Shown: one piece after another, positions 1-6,145 of the stretch
How the letters are laid out: the number at the start of each line of letters is the position of its first letter
Numbering within the stretch: position 1 is the first letter of the stretch
Source of the DNA: CAZFXZ01 sp964523165
Lineage (GTDB): Bacteria; Patescibacteriota; Patescibacteriia; JACRDY01
Length of the DNA: 10,937 bases
NCBI GenBank assembly: GCA_964523165.1
Contig: CAZFXZ010000024.1
Span: 1-10,937 of the forward strand
Reading direction: 5' to 3'
Program-made: the position numbers and the translations under genes
Notes under the pieces: model-generated
The model's database searches: none
Told to the model about the DNA's origin: nothing
The model's input: only the letters and a program-made list of their open reading frames with translations

Positions 1-218
1 CCGGCTGACAAGGCGCCGACGATCAAAAAATTATAAACCAAATCCGGCAAACGAAAAGCCGCGTAATAAATGTCCAGAGTTTGATCAGCGCCAAATTGGC
101 CAGCCAAAATCCGATCGCGCAAAACTCCCAAAACTCTGGAAGTAAAAGCCGCGGCGCCGATGATGATCGCCGCCGAGGTAATATTTTTGGACTGACTGGT
201 AAAAATCCGATTAATCAT
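1..218 (-). CDS. murJ: Lipid II flippase MurJ, N-terminal fragment
   Basis: Reading leftward from ATG at 218-216, the frame stays open to the window edge for 72 codons. The translation begins MINRIFTSQSKNITSAAIII and continues with the MurJ/MviN hallmark SRVLGVLRDRILAGQFGA (residues about 27-44), then YYAAFRLPDLVYNFLIVGAL (about 52-71). In this family these residues form the first membrane helix and the conserved Arg-rich turn facing the central cavity. MurJ is the inner-membrane flippase of the MOP superfamily that moves the peptidoglycan precursor lipid II outward, so the cell builds a peptidoglycan wall. The start lies 6 nt after the TAA of the kinase gene, so the two are probably cotranscribed. 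No Shine-Dalgarno is visible. The protein is truncated only by the window end; a full MurJ is usually 500 or more residues. Confidence 0.92.
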   Translation of the reverse strand, partial: MINRIFTSQSKNITSAAIIIGAAAFTSRVLGVLRDRILAGQFGADQTLDIYYAAFRLPDLVYNFLIVGALSA

Positions 219-224
219 CGGCTG

Positions 225-1217
225 TTAATTAAAAAGCTGCCGAGCGGAAAGTAAACCGGCTTGAGCGCCGGGCTGCCGAGACACGGCCGTGGCGTTTTTG
301 CTGGCCAATCGCAAAGATTTTTCCAAACTGTATTTTTTTAAAAAATAACTGGCCGCTAAAGTCGAAGTGAAACAATCGCCGACACCGGTGGTATTTTTAA
401 CTTTCTTTTGATCAATTTTTGGTCGATGATTATAAAACTTTTGGCCATCAAAAAGTACGGAGCCATTTTTACCCAAAGTCACGACGACTAAACGTGGGCC
501 ATAGCTTTGTAAAAACTTGGCTAAAAATTTGGCATCCGACAACTGACGATCGGATAATTTTTTGCCACTTGATAAAGCTAAAGTAATAGCTTCATCGTGA
601 TTAATCGATAACAAATCAACTTTAGACAAAAATGGTCGCAAAGTTTTTAGGCCGGCGGATAGTTGGCGACTACCCGGATTGAAAACAATTTTACCTCGAG
701 CTGTAGTTTGAATAATTTGTAAAATTTTCGACCACTGATCACTGGCTAACGGCGCGATATAAATCAGCGGCGCTTTGGCGATGGCTGTTAATTTAGGATC
801 AAGACGTAAATCACGATTAGCTCCGGCATAATAAAAAGCTACGTGTTCATGATCGGTCGTAGTCGTGATAATAAAGGAAAAACTAGTCGGATTGACTGAT
901 GATTTTTGGACAAAATCGGTCGTGATGTTTTGATTATGTAGCGTACCGATAATCTCGCGGCCAATTTCGTCATGACCGACAGATAATAATGGCGCGACTT
1001 TAAATCCCAAGCCGGCCAAATTAACGGCTGCGTTCATCCCGCCGCCACCAAAAACAAATTTCGGTTTTTTGATTTGGACTTTAGTGCCATACTCATAAGC
1101 CAAGAGTCGCGGTACTTCGACATTGCCCGGCTGATCAATCACAAAACCCTGATCATCAGCAACCATGATGTCGCGCGTGGCCGAACCCAAAGTCATAACT
1201 GGCCAAGTTTTAAACAT
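225..1217 (-). CDS. PfkB-family carbohydrate/nucleoside kinase
   Basis: This ribokinase-fold ATP-dependent kinase has 330 residues from the chosen ATG at 1217. The N-terminal PfkB signature is GGGGMNAAVNLAGLG (about residues 57-71). The mid-protein NPGSRQL (about 180-186) and VTLGKNG (about 246-252) fit the nucleotide-binding half. The C-terminal signature NTTGVGDCF (about 275-283) contains the anion hole and the catalytic Asp of GVGD (about 281). The family phosphorylates sugars, nucleosides or sugar phosphates in the cytoplasm; the substrate cannot be read from sequence, and no ribokinase- or fructokinase-specific residue is claimed. A GTG seven codons upstream (1238) is also in frame. I prefer ATG 1217 because an extended -10 promoter sits directly before it and predicts a transcript starting at that ATG. 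The gene is followed by murJ after 6 nt and preceded by trxB with a 20-40 nt gap. Confidence 0.9.
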   Translation of the reverse strand: MFKTWPVMTLGSATRDIMVADDQGFVIDQPGNVEVPRLLAYEYGTKVQIKKPKFVFGGGGMNAAVNLAGLGFKVAPLLSVGHDEIGREIIGTLHNQNITTDFVQKSSVNPTSFSFIITTTTDHEHVAFYYAGANRDLRLDPKLTAIAKAPLIYIAPLASDQWSKILQIIQTTARGKIVFNPGSRQLSAGLKTLRPFLSKVDLLSINHDEAITLALSSGKKLSDRQLSDAKFLAKFLQSYGPRLVVVTLGKNGSVLFDGQKFYNHRPKIDQKKVKNTTGVGDCFTSTLAASYFLKKYSLEKSLRLASKNATAVSRQPGAQAGLLSARQLFN

Positions 1218-1223
1218 AGCTGT

Positions 1224-1253
1224 AGTATAGCAAATCACCTAAGCGCTCGGCAA
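1224..1253 (-). promoter_or_regulatory. Extended -10 promoter giving a leaderless kinase mRNA
   Basis: On the minus strand, -35 TTGCCG (1253-1248), an 18-nt spacer ending in TGC, and -10 TATACT (1229-1224). The next bases are ACAGCT and then ATG. A start 7 nt after the -10 falls on the A of the ATG at 1217, so the message would have no leader. The -35 lies next to the trxB stop, so the kinase-murJ unit can be transcribed independently of trxB. Confidence 0.6.
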
Positions 1254-1258
1254 TGATT

Positions 1259-2185
1259 TTAGTGACGTTTTTCCAGATACCACTCAGCTTCTAGGGCCGC
1301 GCGACAACCATCTCCGGCCGCCGTAATGGCTTGACGATAACGATAGTCAGCCACATCACCGGCTACAAAGACACCCGGCACCGAAGTTTTCATATTATCA
1401 AGCTTTTTGACGAAACCTTTTTGATCTAACTCAACTTGACCATTAAAAATATCAGTCGCCGGCCGATGACCGATCGCTACAAACAAGCCCTCTATGGCCA
1501 CTTCTTGCTCTTGATTAGTTTTATTATCGACAATTACTACTCCGGTTAACTTATCAGTGCCCAGAAGTTTTTTTATTTCGGTATTGAAGTGGACAGTGAT
1601 TTTTTCATGACTCAAAACTCGCTCAGTCATGATTTTACTGGCTTTGAAACTATCAGCCCGGACATAAACGTCAACCGATTTGGCAAATTTGGTGAGGGCC
1701 AAAGCTTCCTCACAGGCCGCATCGCCACCGCCGACGACAGCCGTGACTTTATCTTTGAAAAAAGCCGCATCGCAATTGGCACACGATGACACACCCTTAC
1801 CAATCAATTCTTTTTCGCCGGGTAAACCAAGCCAAACAGCCGCCGCGCCAGTGGTAATAATAACGGCTGGCGTTTCATAAATATTTTCACCGACAAAAAC
1901 TTTTAATGGCTGAGTGGAAAAATCCACTTTACTGACTACATCAAAAATTATTTGTCCGCCAAACTTTTTGGCCTGATCGATCATGTTGGTCATTAATTCC
2001 GGACCCATGATGCCATCTTTAGTCCCCGGCCAATTTTCGACCAGTGAAGTCAACATCAACTGTCCCCCCGGCTCGCGACCGGCGATGACTAATGGTGAAA
2101 GATTGGCCCGTGAAGCGTACAAAGCAGCCGTTAGTCCGGCCGGTCCGCTACCGATAATAATGACGCGATGCTTGATTTCTGACAT
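1259..2185 (-). CDS. trxB: Thioredoxin reductase (FAD/NADPH flavoprotein)
   Basis: 308 residues, the usual length of low-molecular-weight bacterial TrxR (about 310-320). FAD-binding Rossmann motif GSGPAG is at 12-17. The redox-active CANC is at 135-138 (most family members have CATC). The NADPH-domain glycine motif GGGDAACEEA is at 152-161, and the C-terminal FAD motif GVFVAGDV at 271-278. The enzyme passes electrons from NADPH through FAD and the Cys pair to thioredoxin in the cytoplasm. The segment that normally reads HRRxxFR, binding the 2'-phosphate of NADPH, reads VRADSFK (175-181): one Arg and a Lys remain and the second Arg is Ala, so cofactor preference may be relaxed. The ATG at 2185 is preceded by an A+T-rich leader with no Shine-Dalgarno. 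The gene is divergent from the plus-strand structured RNA unit. No thioredoxin gene is in the window. Confidence 0.96.
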   Translation of the reverse strand: MSEIKHRVIIIGSGPAGLTAALYASRANLSPLVIAGREPGGQLMLTSLVENWPGTKDGIMGPELMTNMIDQAKKFGGQIIFDVVSKVDFSTQPLKVFVGENIYETPAVIITTGAAAVWLGLPGEKELIGKGVSSCANCDAAFFKDKVTAVVGGGDAACEEALALTKFAKSVDVYVRADSFKASKIMTERVLSHEKITVHFNTEIKKLLGTDKLTGVVIVDNKTNQEQEVAIEGLFVAIGHRPATDIFNGQVELDQKGFVKKLDNMKTSVPGVFVAGDVADYRYRQAITAAGDGCRAALEAEWYLEKRH

Positions 2186-2211
2186 AAAAAATAATTAAGG
2201 CTAGAGGGTTA

Positions 2212-2217
2212 ATTATA
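2212..2217 (-). promoter_or_regulatory. Candidate -10 box for trxB
   Basis: A perfect TATAAT on the minus strand (2217-2212) lies 27 nt before the trxB ATG and predicts a leader of about 20 nt. No good -35 hexamer sits at 16-18 nt, and the TTGAAA just upstream is too close (7 nt). The promoter is therefore only partly supported. Confidence 0.35.
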
Positions 2218-2245
2218 AATGATTTTTCAATAAAATAAAACGACG

Positions 2246-2274
2246 TTGACAAAAAGAATATAATAAGATATAAA
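2246..2274 (+). promoter_or_regulatory. Near-consensus sigma70-type promoter, plus strand
   Basis: TTGACA (2246-2251), a 17-nt spacer, and TATAAA (2269-2274), predicting a start near 2281. This is the closest match to the sigma70 consensus in the window and the only promoter I find pointing right. It is back to back with trxB and drives the structured unit that ends at the 2586-2607 hairpin. Confidence 0.6.
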
Positions 2275-2422
2275 AATATGTCGCTCTTTGATAACAATTT
2301 TTCTCTTCTGGCCCGAGTCGCTGGATTGGGGCCAGGAGGGAAAAATACGGGTCGGCGAGAGTTGGGACTAGTCCCCCAATGGAGTCATCCGCCTTTTCTG
2401 GATTAAATCATAATCCAGGGAT

Positions 2423-2575
2423 ATGCGCGGTGCTTTATCGCTGGCCCTGGGGTTGATCGTACTCAAGTTTTTCTTGAGTGATCTGTTTGTCGCCGTCGAG
2501 CAGATGTTGCTCCGGCTAATAGACGTCATCACGACTGTCTTGCAAACGGGTCTAAACTTCAACCCACCGGCCTAA
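2423..2575 (+). CDS. Possible 50-residue hydrophobic membrane protein
   Basis: ATG at 2423 opens a 50-codon frame ending in TAA at 2573-2575, just before the terminator. It begins MRGALSLALGLIVLKFFLSD, continues as an amphipathic Leu/Ile/Val-rich stretch and ends NFNPPA. A single membrane helix is likely around residues 4-25. Base use is periodic: by hand count the second codon position is low in G+C (about one third), the first intermediate and the third highest, as in real coding DNA, although third positions look more G+C-rich than in neighbouring genes. Against it: no ribosome-binding site (only AGGG 2 nt before the ATG), a hairpin ending 4 nt upstream, and two strong hairpins inside the frame. 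An in-frame TAA at 2411-2413 rules out an upstream extension. No family recognised. It could share the transcript with a structured leader or be a chance frame in a non-coding RNA. Confidence 0.38.
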   Translation: MRGALSLALGLIVLKFFLSDLFVAVEQMLLRLIDVITTVLQTGLNFNPPA

Positions 2576-2579
2576 CGGC

Positions 2580-2614
2580 AAAAAAGGCTTATCTTTCATG
2601 ATAAGCCTTTTCTT
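2580..2614. terminator. Bidirectional intrinsic terminator
   Basis: GGCTTATC (2586-2593) and GATAAGCC (2600-2607) form a perfect 8-bp stem with a 6-nt loop, extended to 12 bp by A/T pairs. Rightward it is followed by TTTTCTT; leftward by six T (complement of 2580-2585). It can end both the plus-strand structured RNA and, in the other direction, the minus-strand cytochrome b5 gene whose stop is at 2634. Confidence 0.8.
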
Positions 2615-2633
2615 ATTATTTATTTTTTATTAT

Positions 2634-3125
2634 TTACTTCACTAATGGACCAATAGCAAAACCTTTTAACGTGTTTTCTTGACGGGATTGGCCACCATGC
2701 TGAGCGTTAAAAGCCGCGCTGCCATCTTTACCACACAGACCCAAAATGGCTTGCCCACCACCCGGATGACTGCCGATCCATGAAGTCAAATCATAAACCG
2801 TGCCATTGATGACACTGTAACAACTACTAGTGCTGTTGTGTTTGGCCACCACCGCCATGGTCAAAGCATCTTGAGTCAAATTGTCTGGGGTGGTTGTGAC
2901 CGAGGTGGTTGTAGTCGAGGTGGCTGTGGTTGAAGTTGTGGCATCATCATCTGCCACCACATTTTCTTTAACCTCGTCACCATTTTCTTCATTTTCTTGG
3001 CTGGCCGGACTTTCTTCAATAGTTTTGTCGATCGAGTCTTTGTCAGTTGCTTGATTTTGGTAATAAAACCACGCTCCACCGACGATGATGATTAAGATAA
3101 TTAGGCCCGCTAAAAGTTTCTTCAT
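2634..3125 (-). CDS. Membrane-anchored cytochrome b5-like heme protein
   Basis: 163 residues in three parts. MKKLL followed by a hydrophobic segment (about 4-22) is a signal anchor. Residues 25-85 are a low-complexity Glu/Asp-rich then Thr/Ser-rich linker, typical of a spacer outside the membrane. Residues about 88-163 are a cytochrome b5 domain with VINGTVYDLTSWIGSHPGGG; His120 of HPGG and His143 of AQHGG are the expected axial heme ligands. Cys102 and Cys131 bracket the heme motif and could form a disulfide, which fits an extracytoplasmic location. The role is probably electron transfer or heme binding at the cell surface; no partner oxidoreductase is seen nearby. It starts 24 nt after the methyltransferase stop with no promoter I can defend, so it is probably cotranscribed with it. 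The bidirectional terminator follows. Confidence 0.88.
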   Translation of the reverse strand: MKKLLAGLIILIIIVGGAWFYYQNQATDKDSIDKTIEESPASQENEENGDEVKENVVADDDATTSTTATSTTTTSVTTTPDNLTQDALTMAVVAKHNSTSSCYSVINGTVYDLTSWIGSHPGGGQAILGLCGKDGSAAFNAQHGGQSRQENTLKGFAIGPLVK

Positions 3126-3149
3126 AATTATGTTGATTATTAAAAAATT

Positions 3150-3812
3150 TTATTTCAAATGATATAAAGCAATGGCCACGGCCTGGCTGACATTCAGAGA
3201 TTCTAGTTTTTTGTCATGGGCAATGAAAACCGATTGACCAGCGACTGCTAATTTTATGCCGCTACCTTCCGAGCCGGCTAATAAAACTAATGGTCGCGAG
3301 TTAATAGTTTTTAACTCTTTAGCGCCGGAGCGTTTTTCTAAACGATAAATTGGCCGATTGATTTTTTTTAGCCATGAGGTTATATCGCTTCTCTTGATTT
3401 CTTGCCAAGGTACGGCAAACAACGCCCCAACCGATGAACGTACAACTTTGGGCGCGGTCGGATCGGCCGACTCAACCAAAACCAAACTGGCACTAAAACC
3501 TAAACATAATCTCAAAATCGCTCCGACGTTACCCGGATCTTGGACGCCGTCCAAAACCACGATGATTTTTTTGGCTAAAATATCTTTGTCTGACCACTGA
3601 GGTATTTTGGCCACAGCGGCAGTATCTTGCGGTGTTTCGGTCGTGACTAATTTTTTGAAATTTTTAATATCTTTAGCAGTAAAAACAAAATCAACAAACC
3701 TACCAGCCATCTCGACGACTTTTTTACCCTCAACCAAACACAGTCCGCTAGCCTGACGGGCTTTTTTGTTTTGCAGTGAAGTAATTAATTTTTCTTGAGC
3801 TTTAGTCAACAT
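3150..3812 (-). CDS. SpoU/TrmH-family RNA 2'-O-methyltransferase
   Basis: 220 residues, somewhat short for the family (typically 230-270). The N-terminus carries the substrate-binding element LCLVEGKKVVEMA (about 24-36). The SPOUT catalytic domain starts near residue 83, with motif 1 DGVQDPGNVGAILRLCLGF (88-106, conserved Asn95 and Arg101), motif 2 LLAGSEGSGI (177-186) and motif 3 ESLNVSQAVAIALY (204-217). These form the knotted SAM-binding site. Members methylate ribose 2'-OH in 23S rRNA or tRNA (RlmB, TrmH, TsnR types). The target base cannot be assigned from sequence, and the truncated N-terminal half makes an RlmB name unsafe. The promoter lies in the gap upstream and predicts a leader of only about 5 nt. 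The cytochrome b5 gene follows in the same direction. Confidence 0.93.
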   Translation of the reverse strand: MLTKAQEKLITSLQNKKARQASGLCLVEGKKVVEMAGRFVDFVFTAKDIKNFKKLVTTETPQDTAAVAKIPQWSDKDILAKKIIVVLDGVQDPGNVGAILRLCLGFSASLVLVESADPTAPKVVRSSVGALFAVPWQEIKRSDITSWLKKINRPIYRLEKRSGAKELKTINSRPLVLLAGSEGSGIKLAVAGQSVFIAHDKKLESLNVSQAVAIALYHLK

Positions 3813-3823
3813 AATATTTTTTG

Positions 3824-3851
3824 ATTATAACAAAAAAAGCCCAATAGCCAA
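3824..3851 (-). promoter_or_regulatory. Promoter of the methyltransferase unit, embedded in the copA terminator
   Basis: Minus strand: TTGGCT (3851-3846), a 16-nt spacer, and TATAAT (3829-3824) preceded by TGT, an extended -10. The predicted start near 3817 leaves a leader of about 5 nt before ATG 3812. The -35 is read from the loop of the upstream terminator hairpin and the spacer contains its closing arm and T-run. Confidence 0.55.
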
Positions 3852-3859
3852 AATTGGGC
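3832..3859 (-). terminator. Intrinsic terminator of the copper operon
   Basis: On the minus strand GCCCAAT (3859-3853), a 7-nt loop, ATTGGGC (3845-3839), then seven T (3838-3832). It lies 15 nt after the copA stop. The T-run exists only in the leftward direction. Confidence 0.85.
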
Positions 3860-3874
3860 AAAAAAACGCGAAGT

Positions 3875-6139
3875 TTATTTCTTTAACCGCAAGCTATTCA
3901 AAACGACCGAGATCGAACTAAAGGCCATAGCCGCGCTAGCCACGATCGGCGACAGCAACAGACCAAAACTTGGATACAAAACACCGGCCGCTAACGGGAT
4001 GGCCAAAATATTATAACCAAAAGCCCAAGCCAAATTTTGCTTAATTATTTTGACCGTGCGACGTGACAATTCAATAGTTTCAACTACTTTATCCAAACTA
4101 CCTTTGACTAAAATCACATCGCCAGTTTCCATAGCTATATCGGTACCCGTGCCCATAGCAATACCCACATCCGCCTTAGCTAACGCCGGCGCGTCATTGA
4201 TACCATCACCAACCATCGCCACCCAACCCCCTGATGTTTTTTGCCACTTTTGGACAACTGCAACCTTATCGGCCGGCAAAACATTGGCCACCACTTCATC
4301 AATACCCAACTGATCGGCAATGGCTTCGGCTGTAGTTTGATTGTCACCGGTCAGCATGACTATTTGCAAGCCAAATTGTTTTAATTTTTTTATGGCTACG
4401 GCTGAACTATCCTTGACCACATCAGCTAAGGCGAAAATAGCCACTAGTTTTTTGTTTCTAAACATACTCACAACAGTCTTGGCTTGTTTTTCCAAAAGCA
4501 TAATGCGTTCAGCGATTTTTTCATCAATGACCAAACCATTGTCATGAGCTAAGCGTTTGTTGCCGATCATGATATTTTGTCCGGCCACCGTTGCCGACAC
4601 GCCCCGACCTTGGTGGTTATAAAAATCTTGTGCCAGCCCCGACGTAGCCTGATGAGCTTGAGCATAGTTGACAATAGCTCGCGACAAAGGATGCTCGGAT
4701 AAAGTTTCGACCGTCAAAGCTTGAGATAAAATTTGTTCGGCCTCTTGAGATTCTAGCGCGATAAAATCAGTCACGGCCGGACGACCTTGAGTCAAGGTGC
4801 CGGTTTTATCAAAAATAATGACTTTTATTTTTTGGGCACGTTCTAAGGCGGCGGCATCTTTAATCAAAATTCCGCGACGAGCCGCTTGACCGGTCCCGAC
4901 CATCACCGCTGTCGGCGTGGCCAAACCCAAAGCGCAAGGACAAGCAATGATCAGGACGGTGGCCGCGATATAAACCGCCAATTGTCCGCTCGGCATGTCA
5001 GTTGTCACCAAACCCAACTGTGGCGCGATAAAAAACCAAAATAATAAAGCCAAGCTGGCGATCATAATGACGGTCGGCACAAAAATTTTGGCTATAGCAT
5101 CGGCTTGGCGTTGGATTGGCGCCGTCGTACCTTGAGCTTCTTCGACCAAACGAATAATGTTGGCCAACATAGTATCAGCCCCAATTTTCTCGGCTCGAAA
5201 CTTAAAACTGCCAGTTAGGTTGATCGTCGCCCCGCTGACTTTTTGACCAACAGTTTTATCAATCGGCAAAGATTCACCGGTCAACATTGATTCGTCCAAC
5301 GTACTAAAGCCCTCGATGATCATACCATCGACGGGGATTTTTTCTCCCGGTCGGACCAAAATAATATCGCCGATCTGCACTTGATCGATCGAGACCTTCA
5401 CTTCTCGACCATCTTTGATGATCGTCGCTTCTTTGGCCTGTAAAGCTAAGAGTTTTTTGATAGCGTCGTTGGCCCGACTTTTAGCTCGTGCTTCCAACAA
5501 TCGGCCGAGCAAAATAAAAAAAGTTATAAATACCGCCGCTTCATAAAAAACACTTACTTCTAAAGTCCCAAAAATTTGAGGGTAAAAAGTCACGACGGTC
5601 GAAAAAAACCAAGCCGTAAAAGTCCCCAAGGCGATCAAAGTATCCATGTTGGCCGTCCCGATTTTCAAAGCCCGGCCGGCGCTGGCAAAAAATATCCGAC
5701 CGCCGCCAAACAAAATAATCGTGGCCAATATAAACTGCGCCACCCACCACAGATCCAGACCATAATTGGCCGACAACATCACTAGGCTATCCCGTCGAGC
5801 TGAAGGCATAAACGCCATTTCTATCATCGACCAAAAAAACGGCAAGGCCGCAACGCCTACCCACCAAACCGTCCGTCGCAATTTTAGATATTCTTGTTTT
5901 TTTAAATTCAGACCATGATGATGACCTTGGTCTACGAGTTGATAAGCCCCAGCACTACTAACAGATTTTTTTAAATCATCAACCGTGACTTTTTGTTCAT
6001 CAAATTCCACTGTCATTTTTTCGGCCGCATAATTAACATGGACTTTATGTACGCCGGGCACTTCAGCAACGACAGTTTCCAATAAATTTTTACACGAAGC
6101 GCAGTGCAATCCAACGACCGGTAAAACTTTTTTGATCAT
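3875..6139 (-). CDS. copA: Cu(I)-exporting P1B-type ATPase CopA
   Basis: 754 residues, standard for a bacterial CopA with one metal-binding domain. The N-terminal HMA domain has GLHCASC (10-16) with the copper-binding CxxC at 13-16, followed by a short His cluster (73-75). Eight membrane segments can be placed (about 90-110, 126-148, 166-188, 194-215, 352-372, 385-410, 704-720, 724-745). The actuator loop has TGES (287-290). The transport site is CPC (400-402), with GYN (708-710) and MAFSS (738-742) in the last two helices, the combination of Cu(I)-selective ATPases. Phosphorylation site DKTGT (444-448), ATP-domain HP (483-484) and hinge GDGINDAP (645-652) are all intact. It pumps Cu(I) out of the cytoplasm using ATP. 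It starts 6 nt after the fusion gene and is the last gene of the csoR operon. No Shine-Dalgarno. Confidence 0.97.
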   Translation of the reverse strand: MIKKVLPVVGLHCASCKNLLETVVAEVPGVHKVHVNYAAEKMTVEFDEQKVTVDDLKKSVSSAGAYQLVDQGHHHGLNLKKQEYLKLRRTVWWVGVAALPFFWSMIEMAFMPSARRDSLVMLSANYGLDLWWVAQFILATIILFGGGRIFFASAGRALKIGTANMDTLIALGTFTAWFFSTVVTFYPQIFGTLEVSVFYEAAVFITFFILLGRLLEARAKSRANDAIKKLLALQAKEATIIKDGREVKVSIDQVQIGDIILVRPGEKIPVDGMIIEGFSTLDESMLTGESLPIDKTVGQKVSGATINLTGSFKFRAEKIGADTMLANIIRLVEEAQGTTAPIQRQADAIAKIFVPTVIMIASLALLFWFFIAPQLGLVTTDMPSGQLAVYIAATVLIIACPCALGLATPTAVMVGTGQAARRGILIKDAAALERAQKIKVIIFDKTGTLTQGRPAVTDFIALESQEAEQILSQALTVETLSEHPLSRAIVNYAQAHQATSGLAQDFYNHQGRGVSATVAGQNIMIGNKRLAHDNGLVIDEKIAERIMLLEKQAKTVVSMFRNKKLVAIFALADVVKDSSAVAIKKLKQFGLQIVMLTGDNQTTAEAIADQLGIDEVVANVLPADKVAVVQKWQKTSGGWVAMVGDGINDAPALAKADVGIAMGTGTDIAMETGDVILVKGSLDKVVETIELSRRTVKIIKQNLAWAFGYNILAIPLAAGVLYPSFGLLLSPIVASAAMAFSSISVVLNSLRLKK

Positions 6140-6145
6140 AAATTT

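Larger units (their letters stand above)
2281..2614 (+). ncRNA. Candidate structured RNA of about 330 nt, class not recognised
   Basis: The transcript is bounded by the promoter at 2246-2274 and a hairpin terminator. It is visibly richer in G+C than its surroundings and packed with hairpins. The largest is an 18-bp uninterrupted stem (2297-2314 with 2329-2346, 14-nt loop) containing two U-G wobbles that pair only in plus-strand RNA; on the minus strand they would be A-C mismatches. Next is a small branched domain: GGCG/CGCC (2354-2357/2390-2393) enclosing TTGGG/CCCAA (2362-2366/2375-2379) and GGA/TCC (2381-2383/2388-2390, sharing one base with the closing stem). Then come an 8-bp stem (2398-2405/2411-2418), an 11-bp stem with a 2-nt bulge (2455-2467/2473-2483) and a bulged 9-bp stem (2492-2502/2508-2516). 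I found no landmarks of RNase P RNA, tmRNA or SRP RNA, and the shape does not suggest 6S RNA. The right half also contains a 50-codon frame, so the left half may instead be an mRNA leader. Confidence 0.5.

Noticed and set aside
1218..1238. GTG start for the kinase, 7 codons upstream
   Set aside because: These codons coincide with the extended -10 box, so they would not be in the transcript.
2297..2346. Reading the 18-bp hairpin as a terminator
   Set aside because: Neither side has a T-run in the direction of transcription; it is followed by AAAAATACGG.
2278..2406. 42-codon plus-strand frame MSLFDNNFSLLARVAG... at the start of the structured RNA
   Set aside because: Its ATG lies only 4 nt after the -10 box and before the predicted start, and it runs through the 18-bp stem, which explains the sequence better.
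2368..2562. 64-codon minus-strand frame across the structured RNA
   Set aside because: Basic, low-complexity translation with no family features; opposite to the promoter, terminator and wobble evidence, which point to plus-strand transcription.
2281..2614. Assigning the RNA to RNase P, tmRNA, SRP or 6S
   Set aside because: No GAGGAAAGTCC (RNase P), no tRNA-like ends or tag frame (tmRNA), no GGAAGGAAGCA loop (SRP), and a modular hairpin layout unlike the long bubbled rod of 6S.
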